A DNA stretch of 46,983 nt, from positions 1-46,983 of the forward strand of contig OMXT01000098.1 of the NCBI GenBank assembly GCA_900315125.1. The letters run 5' to 3'. Below the pieces are notes generated by a model. That model saw only the letters and a list, made by a program, of their open reading frames with translations. It had not been told where the DNA came from and made no database searches. Shown one piece after another: positions 32,516 to 42,639 of the stretch (position 1 is its first letter; each line of letters starts with the position of its first letter). Source of the stretch: an uncultured Eubacteriales bacterium. Its GTDB lineage: Bacteria > Bacillota > Clostridia > Peptostreptococcales > Anaerovoracaceae. Position numbers and translations under genes: made by a program.

Positions 32516-34480
32516 TTATTTCTTCTCTTCCTCTGCCTGATGGTCAGCGATGATCTTATCTGCGATCATCTTGGGAACTTCCTGATAACGCTCGAACTTC
32601 ATATCGAAGGAGCCTCTGCCCTGTGTCATGGAGCGCAGCGCCAGTGAGTAGTCGAACAGCTCCGCCTGAGGCGCTTCCGCCACAAGCTTCTGTCCGCCGT
32701 CTTCCTGGGGTTCCATACCCATGATCTTTCCGCGGCGCTTGTTCATGTCGCCCATAACGTCGCCCATGTAATCATCAGGAACAACGATGTCCAGATGCAT
32801 AATCGGCTCGAGCAGGCAGGGATCCGCTGCCGGAATACCCTTCTTAAATGCCAGCGCAGCCGCCAGTTTGAAAGATACCTCGTTGGAGTCTACCTCGTGA
32901 TAGGATCCGTCGTACAGTACTGCCTTGATGTTTACGCACTTGCAGCCTGCCAGAGGACCCTTGTCCATGCACTCCAGCAGTCCCTTCTCAACCGCCGGTA
33001 CATAGTTCTTCGGTACGGAACCGCCGAACAGTTCCTCTGAGAACTCCAGTCCGTCTTCCTTGGAGGGGGAGAAACGGATATGGACGTCGCCATACTGACC
33101 GGCGCCGCCGGACTGTTTCTTGTGTTTACCCTGTACATCGGAGTTGCCCTTGATGGTCTCTCTGTAAGCGATCTTCTGGGGCACGGTGTGTACCGATACG
33201 CCGAACTGATCCTTCAGTTTGGCCAGAATGATATTCAACTGCTGGTCGCCCTGTCCTCCGAGGAGTGTCTGATGAGTTTCCGCGTTTCTCTCTACGGAGA
33301 AGGACGGATCCTCTTCTCTCAGGCGGTGGAGACCGGTAGCCATCTTCTCTTCCTCGTTCTTGTCATCCGCCTCGATAGCGATGAAATAGTTGGGCTTGGG
33401 GATATCCAGCGGCGCGTAGCTGATTGCCTCATCCTTCAGGCTCAGTGTATCGCCCGAAATCGTGTACTGCAGTTTGGATACTGCGCAGATATCTCCGGCT
33501 ACCGCTGCCTTGGTCTCGATCTGTTCTTTTCCTCTCAGATAGAAGATCTTGCCCAGGCGCTCCGCCTTGCCGGAACGGCTGTTATAAAGGTCGATGCCCG
33601 GCGTCAGTGTGCCCGTGATCACCTTCAGCATGGAAATCTTGCCTACGAAGGGGTCAACGATGGTCTTGAATACAAATGCAGAAGGCTTGCCCTCCGGATC
33701 GAGTGCTACCTCGATGTCCTCGTCATCGGCGTTCTTTGCAGGATATGCGGCATGGTCAAGAGGTGAAGGTGTAAACTCCGCAGCTGCGTCAAGAATGGTC
33801 TCTACCGTCTTGCCCAGCTCCAGCACAGATGTCAGCACCGGAACGATGTCGCAGTCCCGGATGCCCTTGGTCAGTCCGGTCTTGATCTCATCCGGTGTCA
33901 GCTCCTCGCCCTCCAGATACTTCTCCATCAGATCATCGTCTGCAGAAGCAATAGCCTCCATCAGATCATCGTCTACGTTCTCATCAAGAGGCAGAGCCAG
34001 AGGTGCCAGCTTGATGCCGAACTTTTCCTTCATCTCAGCAAATGTCTTATTAAAGTCGAACTCGTCCTTTTCCTTCTTCTTGATGACGAAGAAACGTGGG
34101 ACGTTCTTCTTCTCGCAGTAATACCAGGCCTTCTCCGTTCCTACCTGGATGCCGGCGCCTGCATCGATCATGATCATGACTGCGTCAGCAGCGCGGAGCG
34201 CCGCACTGGGCTCTCCGATAAAGTCAAAATATCCCGGAGTATCTATGAAGTTCAGCTTCTCGCCCTTCCACTCTACTGGAATTACAGAAGTGTTTATGGA
34301 ATAACCCTTCTCAATCTCCATCTTATCATAGTCGCCAACGGTGTTTCCGTCCTCGACCCTTCCCATCTTCTTGGTTACCCCTGCTGTCAGCAGAGCCGCC
34401 TCCAGGAATGTGGTCTTTCCGCATCCGCCGTGACCTAACAACGCTATGTTTCTTATACTATCGCTTTTATAGTCCTTCAT
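32516..34480 (-). CDS. EF-G-like translational GTPase with altered G4 motif
   Basis: 654-residue homologue of elongation factor G, a little short compared with canonical EF-G (about 690). The P-loop GHGGCGKTT and DTPGY are intact. The usual NKMD guanine-specificity motif is KKKE at residues 134-137. Domains II to V are recognisable (GGAGQYGDVHIRF, MGDMNKRRGKIMG). It is probably a paralogue with a specialised role rather than the housekeeping EF-G. AGGAGG precedes the ATG. Confidence 0.9.
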   Translation of the reverse strand: MKDYKSDSIRNIALLGHGGCGKTTFLEAALLTAGVTKKMGRVEDGNTVGDYDKMEIEKGYSINTSVIPVEWKGEKLNFIDTPGYFDFIGEPSAALRAADAVMIMIDAGAGIQVGTEKAWYYCEKKNVPRFFVIKKKEKDEFDFNKTFAEMKEKFGIKLAPLALPLDENVDDDLMEAIASADDDLMEKYLEGEELTPDEIKTGLTKGIRDCDIVPVLTSVLELGKTVETILDAAAEFTPSPLDHAAYPAKNADDEDIEVALDPEGKPSAFVFKTIVDPFVGKISMLKVITGTLTPGIDLYNSRSGKAERLGKIFYLRGKEQIETKAAVAGDICAVSKLQYTISGDTLSLKDEAISYAPLDIPKPNYFIAIEADDKNEEEKMATGLHRLREEDPSFSVERNAETHQTLLGGQGDQQLNIILAKLKDQFGVSVHTVPQKIAYRETIKGNSDVQGKHKKQSGGAGQYGDVHIRFSPSKEDGLEFSEELFGGSVPKNYVPAVEKGLLECMDKGPLAGCKCVNIKAVLYDGSYHEVDSNEVSFKLAAALAFKKGIPAADPCLLEPIMHLDIVVPDDYMGDVMGDMNKRRGKIMGMEPQEDGGQKLVAEAPQAELFDYSLALRSMTQGRGSFDMKFERYQEVPKMIADKIIADHQAEEEKK

Positions 34481-34505
34481 TGACAGACCTCCTAGAATAT
34501 TTTAT

Positions 34506-34569
34506 TTGATTGACATTTCTGTCATTCAATCAGCAATCATATTCTAACATAAATGGATGTTGCACACAA
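34506..34569 (-). promoter_or_regulatory. Promoter and dyad upstream of the EF-G-like gene
   Basis: Minus-strand TTGTGT (34564-34569), a 17-base spacer and TAGAAT (34541-34546) form a fair promoter. Downstream, TGACA (34511-34515) and TGTCA (34520-34524), with matching ATCA/TGAT flanks, form a dyad in the leader that could be an operator. Confidence 0.5.
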
Positions 34570-34581
34570 TTGCTTTTTATT

Positions 34582-35982
34582 TTAGAATTCTGCCGTCTTG
34601 GGAGTGCGTGGGAAAGGCAGCACGTCGCGGATATTGCTCATGCCTGTAATGTACATGATGATGCGCTCAAATCCAAGGCCGTATCCCGCATGCTTGACGC
34701 CGCCGTATTTGCGGAGATCCAGGTACCACCAGTAATTGGACATGTCCATGCCCAGCTCGTCTATGCGCTGCTGAAGCACGTCCAGGCGCTCCTCTCTCTG
34801 TGATCCGCCGATGATCTCACCGACGCCGGGTACGAGCATGTCACAGGCCGCTACGGTCCTCTGATCGTCGTTCAGGCGCATGTAGAAGGCCTTGATGTCC
34901 TTCGGATAATCTGTAACGAAGATGGGCTTCTTAAACACCTTCTCCGTCAGGTAACGCTCATGCTCTGTCTGCAGATCGATGCCCCACTCCACAGGATACT
35001 GGAACTTCTCTCCGCTCTTCTGCAGGATATCCACTGCTCTTGTATATGTCACCCGTTCGAATTCCGAGTCCGCCACGTGGTTCAGACGGTCGAGCAGGCC
35101 TTTGTCAATAAACTTATTAAAGAATTCCATCTCCGCAGGCGCGTTCTCCAGCACGTAGCGGATAATATATTTCACCATGGCTTCCGCCAGTTCCATGTCG
35201 TCGTTCAGATCCGCGAAGGCGATCTCCGGCTCGATCATCCAGAACTCGGAAGCGTGCCGGGCTGTGTTGGAATTCTCCGCCCGGAATGTGGGCCCGAATG
35301 TATAGACGTTGCGGAATGCCAATGCGAAGATCTCCGCCTCCAGCTGTCCGGATACGGTCAGGTTCGTCTCCTTTCCGAAGAAGTCCTGGGAATAGTCGAT
35401 CTTCCCGTCCTCCGTACGAGGAGGATCGTTCAGATCCAGAGTCGTTACCTGGAACATTTCGCCGGCGCCCTCTGCGTCACTGCCCGTAATGATGGGCGTA
35501 TGCACGTAGACGAAGCCTCTCTCCTGGAAGAACTTGTGGATCGCGTAAGCCACCAGAGACCGCACGCGGAACACAGCGGCAAACGTATTGCTCCTGGGTC
35601 TGAGGTGGGCGATCTCCCGCAGGAATTCCATGGTATGACGCTTGTTCTGCAGCGGGTAATCTCCTTCTGAATCCGCCTCAATGACAATGCTCTTCGCATG
35701 GATCTCGAAGGGCTGCTTCGCCTCCGGTGTCAGCGTCAGTGTGCCCTGAACCATGATGCCTGCAGAAAGGGGCGCCTTGGCGATCTCGTCGAAGTTCTCC
35801 AGGTTCTCCTTCTCATACACGATCTGAACCGGCTTAAAATACGTTCCGTCGTTCAGAGAGATGAATCCGAACTTGTTGGAGTTTCTGTTCTGTCTCACCC
35901 ATCCCCGGACGGTGATTTCCTTATCCGCGTAATCCTCTGTATGCTTATGCAGCTGTACTAACTCAATATCCTTGATTTCCAT
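34582..35982 (-). CDS. asnS: Asparaginyl-tRNA synthetase
   Basis: 466-residue class IIb synthetase. The OB-fold anticodon domain ([20 protein letters not shown]), motif 2 ([19 protein letters not shown]) and motif 3 ([15 protein letters not shown]) are clear. The asparagine-type FRAENSNT sets it apart from AspS. It lies 68 bases after glnS; the gap carries a hairpin (AGCCCTG/CAGGGCT). Confidence 0.97.
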   Translation of the reverse strand: MEIKDIELVQLHKHTEDYADKEITVRGWVRQNRNSNKFGFISLNDGTYFKPVQIVYEKENLENFDEIAKAPLSAGIMVQGTLTLTPEAKQPFEIHAKSIVIEADSEGDYPLQNKRHTMEFLREIAHLRPRSNTFAAVFRVRSLVAYAIHKFFQERGFVYVHTPIITGSDAEGAGEMFQVTTLDLNDPPRTEDGKIDYSQDFFGKETNLTVSGQLEAEIFALAFRNVYTFGPTFRAENSNTARHASEFWMIEPEIAFADLNDDMELAEAMVKYIIRYVLENAPAEMEFFNKFIDKGLLDRLNHVADSEFERVTYTRAVDILQKSGEKFQYPVEWGIDLQTEHERYLTEKVFKKPIFVTDYPKDIKAFYMRLNDDQRTVAACDMLVPGVGEIIGGSQREERLDVLQQRIDELGMDMSNYWWYLDLRKYGGVKHAGYGLGFERIIMYITGMSNIRDVLPFPRTPKTAEF

Positions 35983-36050
35983 ATTTTTTCTCCATTTACA
36001 ACAAAGCCCTGACCGGCCATTGTCCAGCCAGGGCTGCCTCTGTCCTCTTA

Positions 36051-37697
36051 CTATTTCCCGGGCTTGAAGGAACTCTTCAGCCCTACGATCTTATTAAATA
36101 CCTTCTGATCCTCCGTGGTCAGCTTGCTGTCCGCCACATAATAGCCGTGGCGGAAGAACTGGAACCGCTCGCCTGGTTTCGCTTCGCCGAGAGACGGCTC
36201 TGCATAGCACCACTTCTCCGGGGCGGAATCAGGATTGAGCACCTTGTTGCCCTCTTCATCGTCGATGTAGAGATAATCGTAATTGCGCACCAGAATTTTA
36301 ACTGCGGTTTTCGCGTCCACGAAGTGGATCGTGCCCTTTACCTTGCGGCCGTCCGGACTGTTTCCGCCCTTGCTGGCCGGATCATAGGTGCAGTGCAGTT
36401 CCTTAATGGAGCCGTCCTCGTTCTTGATCACCTCATTGCACTTGATGAAGTAGGCGCCCTTGACGCGGACCTCGTTGCCCGGGAACAGGCGGAAGTACTT
36501 CTTGACAGGCACTTCCATAAAGTCCGCCCCGTCGATCCAGATCTCCCGGGAGAAGGGGATCTGGCGGGTCCCAAGCTCCGGCACATTCCGGTTATTCTCG
36601 ATCTCTATCATCTCCGTCTTATCCTCCGGATAATTGGTAATAATGACTTTGATCGGGTCCTCTATTACATGACGGCTCTCCAGCTTATCCTGCAGGTCAT
36701 TTCTGACGCAGTGCTCCAGCATGGCCACATCGATGGTGCTGTTGGATTTGGCGATGCCGATCTGCTCGCAGAAATCCCTTACAGCCTCCGGCGTATAGCC
36801 TCTGCGGCGGATGCCTGCGATGGTCGGCATTCTGGGATCGTCCCAGCCTTCTACCGTGCCCTCATCTACCAGCTTCTTCAGCAGCCGCTTGCTCATGACC
36901 GTATTGGTCAGGTTCAGACGGGCAAACTCGATCTGCTTCGGCGGGTTGGGCCAGAAGCCAACATTCTCCAGGACCCAGTTATAAAGGGGTCTGTGATCCT
37001 CAAACTCCAGTGTGCAGATCGAATGAGTGACGCCCTCGATCGCATCCTCTATGGGATGAGCGAAGTCGTACATGGGATAGATGCACCACTTGTCGCCGGT
37101 ATTATGATGGGTTGTGTGAGCGATCCGGTAAATGACGGGATCTCTCATATTCATATTCGGCGAAGCCATGTCGATCTTCGCCCGCAGCGTCCGTTCTCCG
37201 TCGGCGAATGATCCGTCACGCATCTGCTCAAACAAAGCCAGGTTCTCCTCCGGGCTCTGATTTCTGCAGTGACTTTCCACGCCCGGTTCCGTCAGCGTTC
37301 CTCTGCTCTCCCGGATCTGGTCCGCATTCTGGTCGTCTACGTAAGCCAGGCCTTTGTTTATTAACTCCACGGCAGCCTTGTACATGGTATCGAAGTAATC
37401 GGACGCCCAGAGACGCTTGTCCCATTCAAACCCAAGCCAGCGGACATCTTCTTCTATGGAATCCACGTATTCCAGGTCCTCCTTGACCGGGTTGGTATCA
37501 TCATACCGCAGATTCGTCATGCCGCCGTATTCCTTTGCGATGCCGAAGTTCAGGCAGATGGACTTGGCGTGGCCTATGTGCAGGTAGCCGTTGGGCTCCG
37601 GCGGGAAACGGGTGTAGACCTTTCCTCCGTATGTGCCCTCTTCATTGTCTCTATCGATAATCTCCTCGATAAAATTTCTGGAAATGTTCTCGCTCAT
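36051..37697 (-). CDS. glnS: Glutaminyl-tRNA synthetase
   Basis: 548-residue class I synthetase that charges tRNA-Gln directly. HIGH appears as [14 protein letters not shown] and KMSKS as VMSKR, the GlnS form. Many Firmicutes instead use the GatCAB route, so having both GlnS and AsnS suggests direct charging of both amides. The C-terminal beta-barrel anticodon domain is complete. Confidence 0.96.
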   Translation of the reverse strand: MSENISRNFIEEIIDRDNEEGTYGGKVYTRFPPEPNGYLHIGHAKSICLNFGIAKEYGGMTNLRYDDTNPVKEDLEYVDSIEEDVRWLGFEWDKRLWASDYFDTMYKAAVELINKGLAYVDDQNADQIRESRGTLTEPGVESHCRNQSPEENLALFEQMRDGSFADGERTLRAKIDMASPNMNMRDPVIYRIAHTTHHNTGDKWCIYPMYDFAHPIEDAIEGVTHSICTLEFEDHRPLYNWVLENVGFWPNPPKQIEFARLNLTNTVMSKRLLKKLVDEGTVEGWDDPRMPTIAGIRRRGYTPEAVRDFCEQIGIAKSNSTIDVAMLEHCVRNDLQDKLESRHVIEDPIKVIITNYPEDKTEMIEIENNRNVPELGTRQIPFSREIWIDGADFMEVPVKKYFRLFPGNEVRVKGAYFIKCNEVIKNEDGSIKELHCTYDPASKGGNSPDGRKVKGTIHFVDAKTAVKILVRNYDYLYIDDEEGNKVLNPDSAPEKWCYAEPSLGEAKPGERFQFFRHGYYVADSKLTTEDQKVFNKIVGLKSSFKPGK

Positions 37698-37852
37698 AAT
37701 TCCTCCATAATCGTTTTCTTCATATAAACCGGACTCGGTAACGCCGCACCCCGCGCGTCTGCCATCGGCATCCTGTTTCTTACAGGCCGGTTACAGGGTC
37801 TGCTGTGAGCCTGCGACTTCTTTCCTGCCCATGACTGCGCAGAATACGGCAC

Positions 37853-39433
37853 TCACTGGATGCCGGTATTCGCAATGATCTCGTCGCTGATCTTCCGGCA
37901 TGTGGGAGACGGCGCATAGCCGCTCTGATCAAATGCCTTGCGGTGGAGCCACTTGACATTGTGGGTCAGTGTCTCGGGGACTGCGTACCATATTCCGTTC
38001 ACCAGCCCGCCGTAATAATCCTTGGGCCAGCTGATGCTCTTATCCGACTTGAGCAGGGGCGCCCGCAGCATCAGCGTCAGGAAATCCGTCTGACTCATAT
38101 TGGTCCGGATCTGGGGCATGACTGCCTTCAGCTCACCCATCTTGAGGGGATGCATCATGGCCTTCTTCATCACCGCGTTCAGTACGATCTTATAACGGTT
38201 CCCGCGGCTGGTATCGCCGCCGGAATTCTTACGTATCCTGCAGTATGTAGTGGCCTGAGGGCCGTCCAGTGTCTGCTCGCCGGAATGTTTGATCTTATGC
38301 CACGTTCCGCCCACATTTCTGGCGGTCTCCGGTCCCCAGTGATTCAGATCCCATATCTCGTTTTTCTTCACATCGACCGTGATGCCGTCCAGGGCGTCTA
38401 CTGTGTCAGAAACGGCCTGCCAGTTGAATATCAGGAATTCCTTAATATTGAGATCCAGACTGCGGTTCAGTCCTTCCGTCGTATTGATTCCCCCGCCGAA
38501 AGCATGGGCATGGGTGATCTTGTCCAGCGTCATCTGACCGCTGGAGTCTTGGAATTTCAGATAGGAATCTCTCATTACGGAAATCATCTTCATCTTGTTT
38601 GTCTTCCGGTTGATGCTGAGGACGATGATGGCGTCTGTCCGGCTGCCGTCCAGGCCCTCGTCCTTACGGGCATCCGAACCCAGGATCAGGATATTCCGGT
38701 AATCCGTCAGACTCTCTGCTGCCTGACTGGATATGGCGAAATCTGACCCGCTGGTATCCACCTTGTCCAGCTGCGCTGTAATAGACAGAAAATATCCCAG
38801 AAGTGCGATGATAAGAATGATAACGAGAAGGATGATATTGCGGATCGGATGGTGTTTCTTCTTCCGTTTGCCGGAAGACCCCCTTCTCCGCCTGCCGCCG
38901 CTGTCCGGACTGCCGTAGCCGGATCCGCCGTAACCGTTTGCACTGTACCCGTCATAGCCGTTCCCGCTGTAACCGCCGCCGTAGCCGCTGCTGCCGCGGC
39001 GCCCGTGACTGCCGGCATATCCGCCGCTGTTTCTGCGGCTGTGCTTCGGCGGCTCGCCGGAGATCCGTCCGTAGGGATCCTGGCCATAGGCCTTCCCCGT
39101 ACCGCCGCCGTACTTCGCCCGGCGGTCAGACGGATAAGGGTCGTGCTGATACTGGCTGGACCGATAGGAATCAGACTGATATCTGCCGGATCCGGAACGG
39201 TCATCAGAACCGTACCGGTCTGAAGAACCATAGCGGTCTGAAGCGTCATAACGCTGTTCCTGCCCGCTCTGGCGGGCCCGCTGCTGGTTCTCCAGTGCCT
39301 TGCGTCTCCTGGCTTCCCTCTCATATTCTTCTGCAGCCCGGGCATATTCCGGATCCTCATACCTTCGGATCAGTTCCGGGCTGTAGTGTTCATGTTCATG
39401 ACCTCGATTGCTGCTGTTTCTTTTGCTTCTCAT
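37853..39433 (-). CDS. LytR-CpsA-Psr (LCP) family cell-wall ligase with long disordered head
   Basis: About 526 residues. The first 190 are a hydrophilic cytoplasmic head rich in Arg, Gly, Ser and Tyr with short repeats (DRYGS, NGYGGSGYG). A single TM segment (NIILLVIILIIALLGYFL) follows. The LCP catalytic domain outside the membrane has ILGSDARKDE, RTDAIIVLSIN and MISVMRDSYL. It probably attaches teichoic-acid-type polymers to peptidoglycan. The ATG at 39433 is chosen; the reading frame extends to a TTG at 39469. Confidence 0.92.
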   Translation of the reverse strand: MRSKRNSSNRGHEHEHYSPELIRRYEDPEYARAAEEYEREARRRKALENQQRARQSGQEQRYDASDRYGSSDRYGSDDRSGSGRYQSDSYRSSQYQHDPYPSDRRAKYGGGTGKAYGQDPYGRISGEPPKHSRRNSGGYAGSHGRRGSSGYGGGYSGNGYDGYSANGYGGSGYGSPDSGGRRRRGSSGKRKKKHHPIRNIILLVIILIIALLGYFLSITAQLDKVDTSGSDFAISSQAAESLTDYRNILILGSDARKDEGLDGSRTDAIIVLSINRKTNKMKMISVMRDSYLKFQDSSGQMTLDKITHAHAFGGGINTTEGLNRSLDLNIKEFLIFNWQAVSDTVDALDGITVDVKKNEIWDLNHWGPETARNVGGTWHKIKHSGEQTLDGPQATTYCRIRKNSGGDTSRGNRYKIVLNAVMKKAMMHPLKMGELKAVMPQIRTNMSQTDFLTLMLRAPLLKSDKSISWPKDYYGGLVNGIWYAVPETLTHNVKWLHRKAFDQSGYAPSPTCRKISDEIIANTGIQ

Positions 39434-39499
39434 GGATTCTATATTAGCACGGCAGACCGCCGCTTGCAAGGATATCGGGCTGTGATTATTCCCGCCCGG

Positions 39500-40702
39500 T
39501 TATTCTGTTCTCAAAAGAGATGCCGCATGGAGCAGCGCTTCCTTCTCGTTCGGCACTTCGCCCCGTATCACCATCTCGAGAAGCCTGCGGAGCGTCTGCC
39601 CTGTCGTCTTTCCATCAGGACAGTCCAGATCCCGTCCAGTGACCGCCATCTGCTTCAGACTGCAGCATTCGTTTTTTTTCAGAATGTCGCGGAAGATTTC
39701 TCCCGGCTGTTCTTTATCCAGACCGAGAAGGATCAGCGCTCCGCGGACGGCCGCCTGGTCAAAGTCTCTGAGCAGGAACCGCATCCTGATACGGAGGGCG
39801 TTATTCCTGCCGCCGGCGTGCAGCATCTCCGGGGAAATCTCCTGGGATATTCTTCTGCAGGCGCTGCGCATATCGCGGACAAGACGGACCGTATGATTAT
39901 CAAACCGAAGGCGTTTCAGATCGCCAGGATCCAGCGCCGTCAGCCGTGTGGGCAGATCTTCCGGGAGATCAATGAGCCGCGGTAGTATCCCGTCCCCGGC
40001 TGTCCCGGAAAACTCAGCGCCCAAAGCCGTTTCCAGAACACTTCTGTATTCCCGGATTATGCGATCCGCGTCCCGCCCAAGTATCAGTTTGCAGAACTCT
40101 CCATTGATGCGCTCTATGGCCACCTTTGGAACGGTGTTCGCCAGCTCCCGGATCGCTCTCTGCGTGTCCCCTTCGATCCGAAAACCAAGCACAGCAGAAA
40201 AGCGAAGGGCCCGCATGATCCGAAGGGCGTCTTCTCCGAACCGGAGAGCCGGATCCCCCACGCAGCGAATGATCTGATCCGCCAGATCCCGGCGGCCGCC
40301 GAAAGGGTCAACCAACCCGCGGCGGCCGCTGTATGCCATGGCATTTACCGTAAAATCCCGCCTCGACAGGTCCAGGGTTATGTCATCGGTAAAGGACACG
40401 CTGTCCGGATGGCGGCCGTCGCTGTACGTTCCGTCTATGCGGTATGTTGTAATTTCTATCGGTTCCCCGCCGGACAGCACGGTGACTGTCCCGTGTTTCA
40501 TCCCGGTCTCTATCACCCGGTATCCGCGGAAGACCTCCGCTGTCTCCTCCGACCGGGCGGATGTGCAGACGTCCCAGTCGCTGGGCTCCCTGCCCATGAG
40601 GGAATCTCTCACGCATCCCCCTACAACAAAGGCCTGGCTGCCCTCTTCTTCCAGCCGGTCCAGAACACGTGTTACATTTTCTGGTATGTTGATATCTTCC
40701 AT
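39500..40702 (-). CDS. cca: CCA tRNA nucleotidyltransferase
   Basis: 400-residue class II CCA-adding enzyme. FVVGGCVRDSLMG and DWDV form the nucleotidyltransferase site, RRDFTVNAMAY the next motif, and the tRNA-binding region GDPALRFGEDALRIMRALRFSA (split here as GEDALRIMRALRF) is conserved. It lacks an obvious HD phosphohydrolase domain. Confidence 0.96.
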   Translation of the reverse strand: MEDINIPENVTRVLDRLEEEGSQAFVVGGCVRDSLMGREPSDWDVCTSARSEETAEVFRGYRVIETGMKHGTVTVLSGGEPIEITTYRIDGTYSDGRHPDSVSFTDDITLDLSRRDFTVNAMAYSGRRGLVDPFGGRRDLADQIIRCVGDPALRFGEDALRIMRALRFSAVLGFRIEGDTQRAIRELANTVPKVAIERINGEFCKLILGRDADRIIREYRSVLETALGAEFSGTAGDGILPRLIDLPEDLPTRLTALDPGDLKRLRFDNHTVRLVRDMRSACRRISQEISPEMLHAGGRNNALRIRMRFLLRDFDQAAVRGALILLGLDKEQPGEIFRDILKKNECCSLKQMAVTGRDLDCPDGKTTGQTLRRLLEMVIRGEVPNEKEALLHAASLLRTE

Positions 40703-40801
40703 TTCATTACCTCGTCCTGCGCCTCGGAAAGATACACCTCGCAGCCGGTCAGCACCGTTATGGCAGCCAATATGCCGGCACGCAGCCGGTCAAGGCTTTG
40801 T

Positions 40802-41848
40802 TCACTGCTGCTCCACCATGCGCTGGAAGGAATACATTGTCATATTCCCCTTCACGATCGTCCGCTTGAGGGCATAGGGATCGTCCCCGGGATGGATGAT
40901 GCCTTCCTTCATCGTAAATGCCACGCTGAAATCGCAGTTCTCCGCCGCTTTCTCCGCCTGGTCGTTATAGTGACCGCCAGGATAAACCAGGGCATCGTGG
41001 CTGCCGATCGCCGCGATCGATGCCCGAAGGTCGCTCTCCAGCGCGTCCTGGCTCACCTTCGTCAGGTCCTTATCGTAAAGGTCGTCCGTAGCGGACTGTA
41101 TGTCAATATGCTTGTATTTCGCGTCTTTCAGTTTCTCCCCGTTCCGGGACGTGACAGCGAAGACCGTCGCCTTCACATCATACTTTTCCAGCACCGGCGC
41201 CCCGTAGGTCACGAAACCGTCTGTGGCGTAGTCAAACGTAAGCAGGATGCTCTTCTCGGGCAGGTCGATCTTGCCGTCGAGATACTGCCGCACTTCTGTC
41301 CATGTCGGGAAGTAGTAGTCCTCCTCGTCGAAGTATGCCATCTCGTGGTCCAGGACCTCATTGGCGATCATGTCGTCCGTCCGGTCTGCCAGCGCCGGCG
41401 CATGGGTTCCGTCGTATACATCGCTGTACCGCAGTACCATCAGCCCTCTCTCTCGCCCGGCCTTCGTCTGGCGGGGACGGGTCCTTTCCACGGTCCGCTG
41501 GGAATAAGCCTTATTGCCCTGCTTGTCCGCGACGCTGTATTTTATGGTATATGTCCCGTAATCCTTCATGTCCGGCATGTCGATCTTTACCTGATCTGTT
41601 ATATCATGGCCCGTCGCATCCACTGCCTGATAACCCGGTTCCTTATATTTTTCCCCGTCGGCAACCTGTACGGTGTTCTCCCCTTCCAATGTCAGGACCG
41701 GCGGCTCCTGGCTGACCCTGGACATCTGCTTCCAGATAGCGGCGCCTCCGGCGATCAGAACCGCCAGCAAAACGATGATCAGGATGATCCACCCGGCCCT
41801 GCCGGTCCCCCTGGCCTGTCCCTGTTTCCTTCCTTCATTATTTGTCAT
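40802..41848 (-). CDS. Divergent polysaccharide deacetylase with N-terminal TM and Ig-like domain
   Basis: About 348 residues. TM anchor WIILIIVLLAVLIAGGAAIW (27-46), then an Ig-like region of about 80 residues, then a NodB-fold domain (SILLTFDYATDGFV, ATVFAVTSRNG, VYPGGHYN). The usual TFDDG metal site reads TFDYA, and the HxxxH motif is not recognisable, so the catalytic centre is altered. I start at ATG 41848 after GGGGGAGAAAA; the frame extends to 42112, but that start would lie upstream of the promoter at 41955. Confidence 0.82.
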   Translation of the reverse strand: MTNNEGRKQGQARGTGRAGWIILIIVLLAVLIAGGAAIWKQMSRVSQEPPVLTLEGENTVQVADGEKYKEPGYQAVDATGHDITDQVKIDMPDMKDYGTYTIKYSVADKQGNKAYSQRTVERTRPRQTKAGRERGLMVLRYSDVYDGTHAPALADRTDDMIANEVLDHEMAYFDEEDYYFPTWTEVRQYLDGKIDLPEKSILLTFDYATDGFVTYGAPVLEKYDVKATVFAVTSRNGEKLKDAKYKHIDIQSATDDLYDKDLTKVSQDALESDLRASIAAIGSHDALVYPGGHYNDQAEKAAENCDFSVAFTMKEGIIHPGDDPYALKRTIVKGNMTMYSFQRMVEQQ

Positions 41849-41954
41849 ACGATTATTTTCTCCCCCTTTTGGACTCTGTGTTCTGCCCCTTTTTATTCCT
41901 GTTTTCGACTTTTCAGGCCTTCCAAACAAACTCTGCCCCATACAGCTTTGATAA

Positions 41955-41983
41955 ATTATAACAATTCCGTCTCTGTATTTCAA
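41955..41983 (-). promoter_or_regulatory. Promoter of the deacetylase-like gene
   Basis: Minus-strand TTGAAA (41978-41983), a 17-base spacer and TATAAT (41955-41960). It lies about 100 bases before the chosen start codon and supports that start. Confidence 0.82.
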
Positions 41984-42045
41984 ACGGTAATACTGCGCTG
42001 CCATAACCTGATGTGCTGCTGGCTGCAACTGGTTACAATTAGCCA

Positions 42046-42510
42046 GGGCAGCCTCGGAAACCGGTGAGTCCCAGGGCAACGCGGCAGATCCCGGGGCGAC
42101 ACAGTCATTCAATGTTCGAGAGCGTCAAATCTCACGGATCTGCCGTCTGTATCACTCCGAAAGCCGTTGAATCCCGGGGCGACGCAAGCCTTTAACTTGC
42201 GAGATTGTCAGATCTCACGGATTCGCCATCTGAATCGCCCCGAAAACGTTGAATCTCGGGGCGACGCAAGCCTTCAACTTGCAAGATCGTCAGTTCTCAC
42301 GGATCCGCCGTCTGTATCGCCCCGAAAACGTTGAATCCCGGGGCGACGCGGGCCTTCGACTTGCGAAATCGTCAGTTCTCACAGATCTGCCATCTGAATC
42401 GCCTCGTAAACCGGCAGATCCCGGGGCGACACGATCCGCTTGCAGTGAGATTCGACATTTTCACGGATCTGCTGCCCAAGCTGCCACGGAAACCATCAAC
42501 TCTCGCGTCG
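42046..42510. repeat. Tandem array of 82-83-bp units with CGGGGCGA/TCGCCCCG arms
   Basis: CGGGGCGAC recurs at 42092, 42175, 42257, 42339 and 42422: spacings of 83, 82, 82 and 83. A shorter partial copy starts near 42072, and a degraded one ends near 42510. Each central unit holds an outer inverted pair (CGGGGCGA and TCGCCCCG, about 55 bases apart) and an inner hairpin (CGCAAG/CTTGCG). No protein coding is supported. It lies upstream of the deacetylase promoter. Confidence 0.87.
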
Positions 42511-42569
42511 CAGCAGCATCGTCAATGCGGCGCAGCGCAGTATTCCCATATATTTCTAATTTTGGCATT

Positions 42570-42620
42570 CCTGAAAGAAAGACCGACAGTCCATCCGGGT
42601 GAGGGACAGACTGTCGGTCT
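42570..42620 (-). terminator. 12-bp perfect hairpin, likely terminator for thiolase
   Basis: AGACCGACAGTC (42580-42591) pairs perfectly with GACTGTCGGTCT (42609-42620). On the minus strand it is followed by TTTCTTTC. It is almost 300 bases beyond the thiolase stop; the structured segment lies between. Confidence 0.72.
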
Positions 42621-42639
42621 GAATGTCTTATATCAAGGC

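Noticed and set aside
41849-42112. Upstream extension of the deacetylase-like gene
   Set aside because: It would start within the repeat array and upstream of a near-consensus promoter, and the extra residues are not signal-like.
42046-42510. CRISPR array or coding repeats
   Set aside because: Similarity extends over the full 82-83-bp unit with no spacers. The frame crossing it (42249-42602) is a repeat artefact without a ribosome site.
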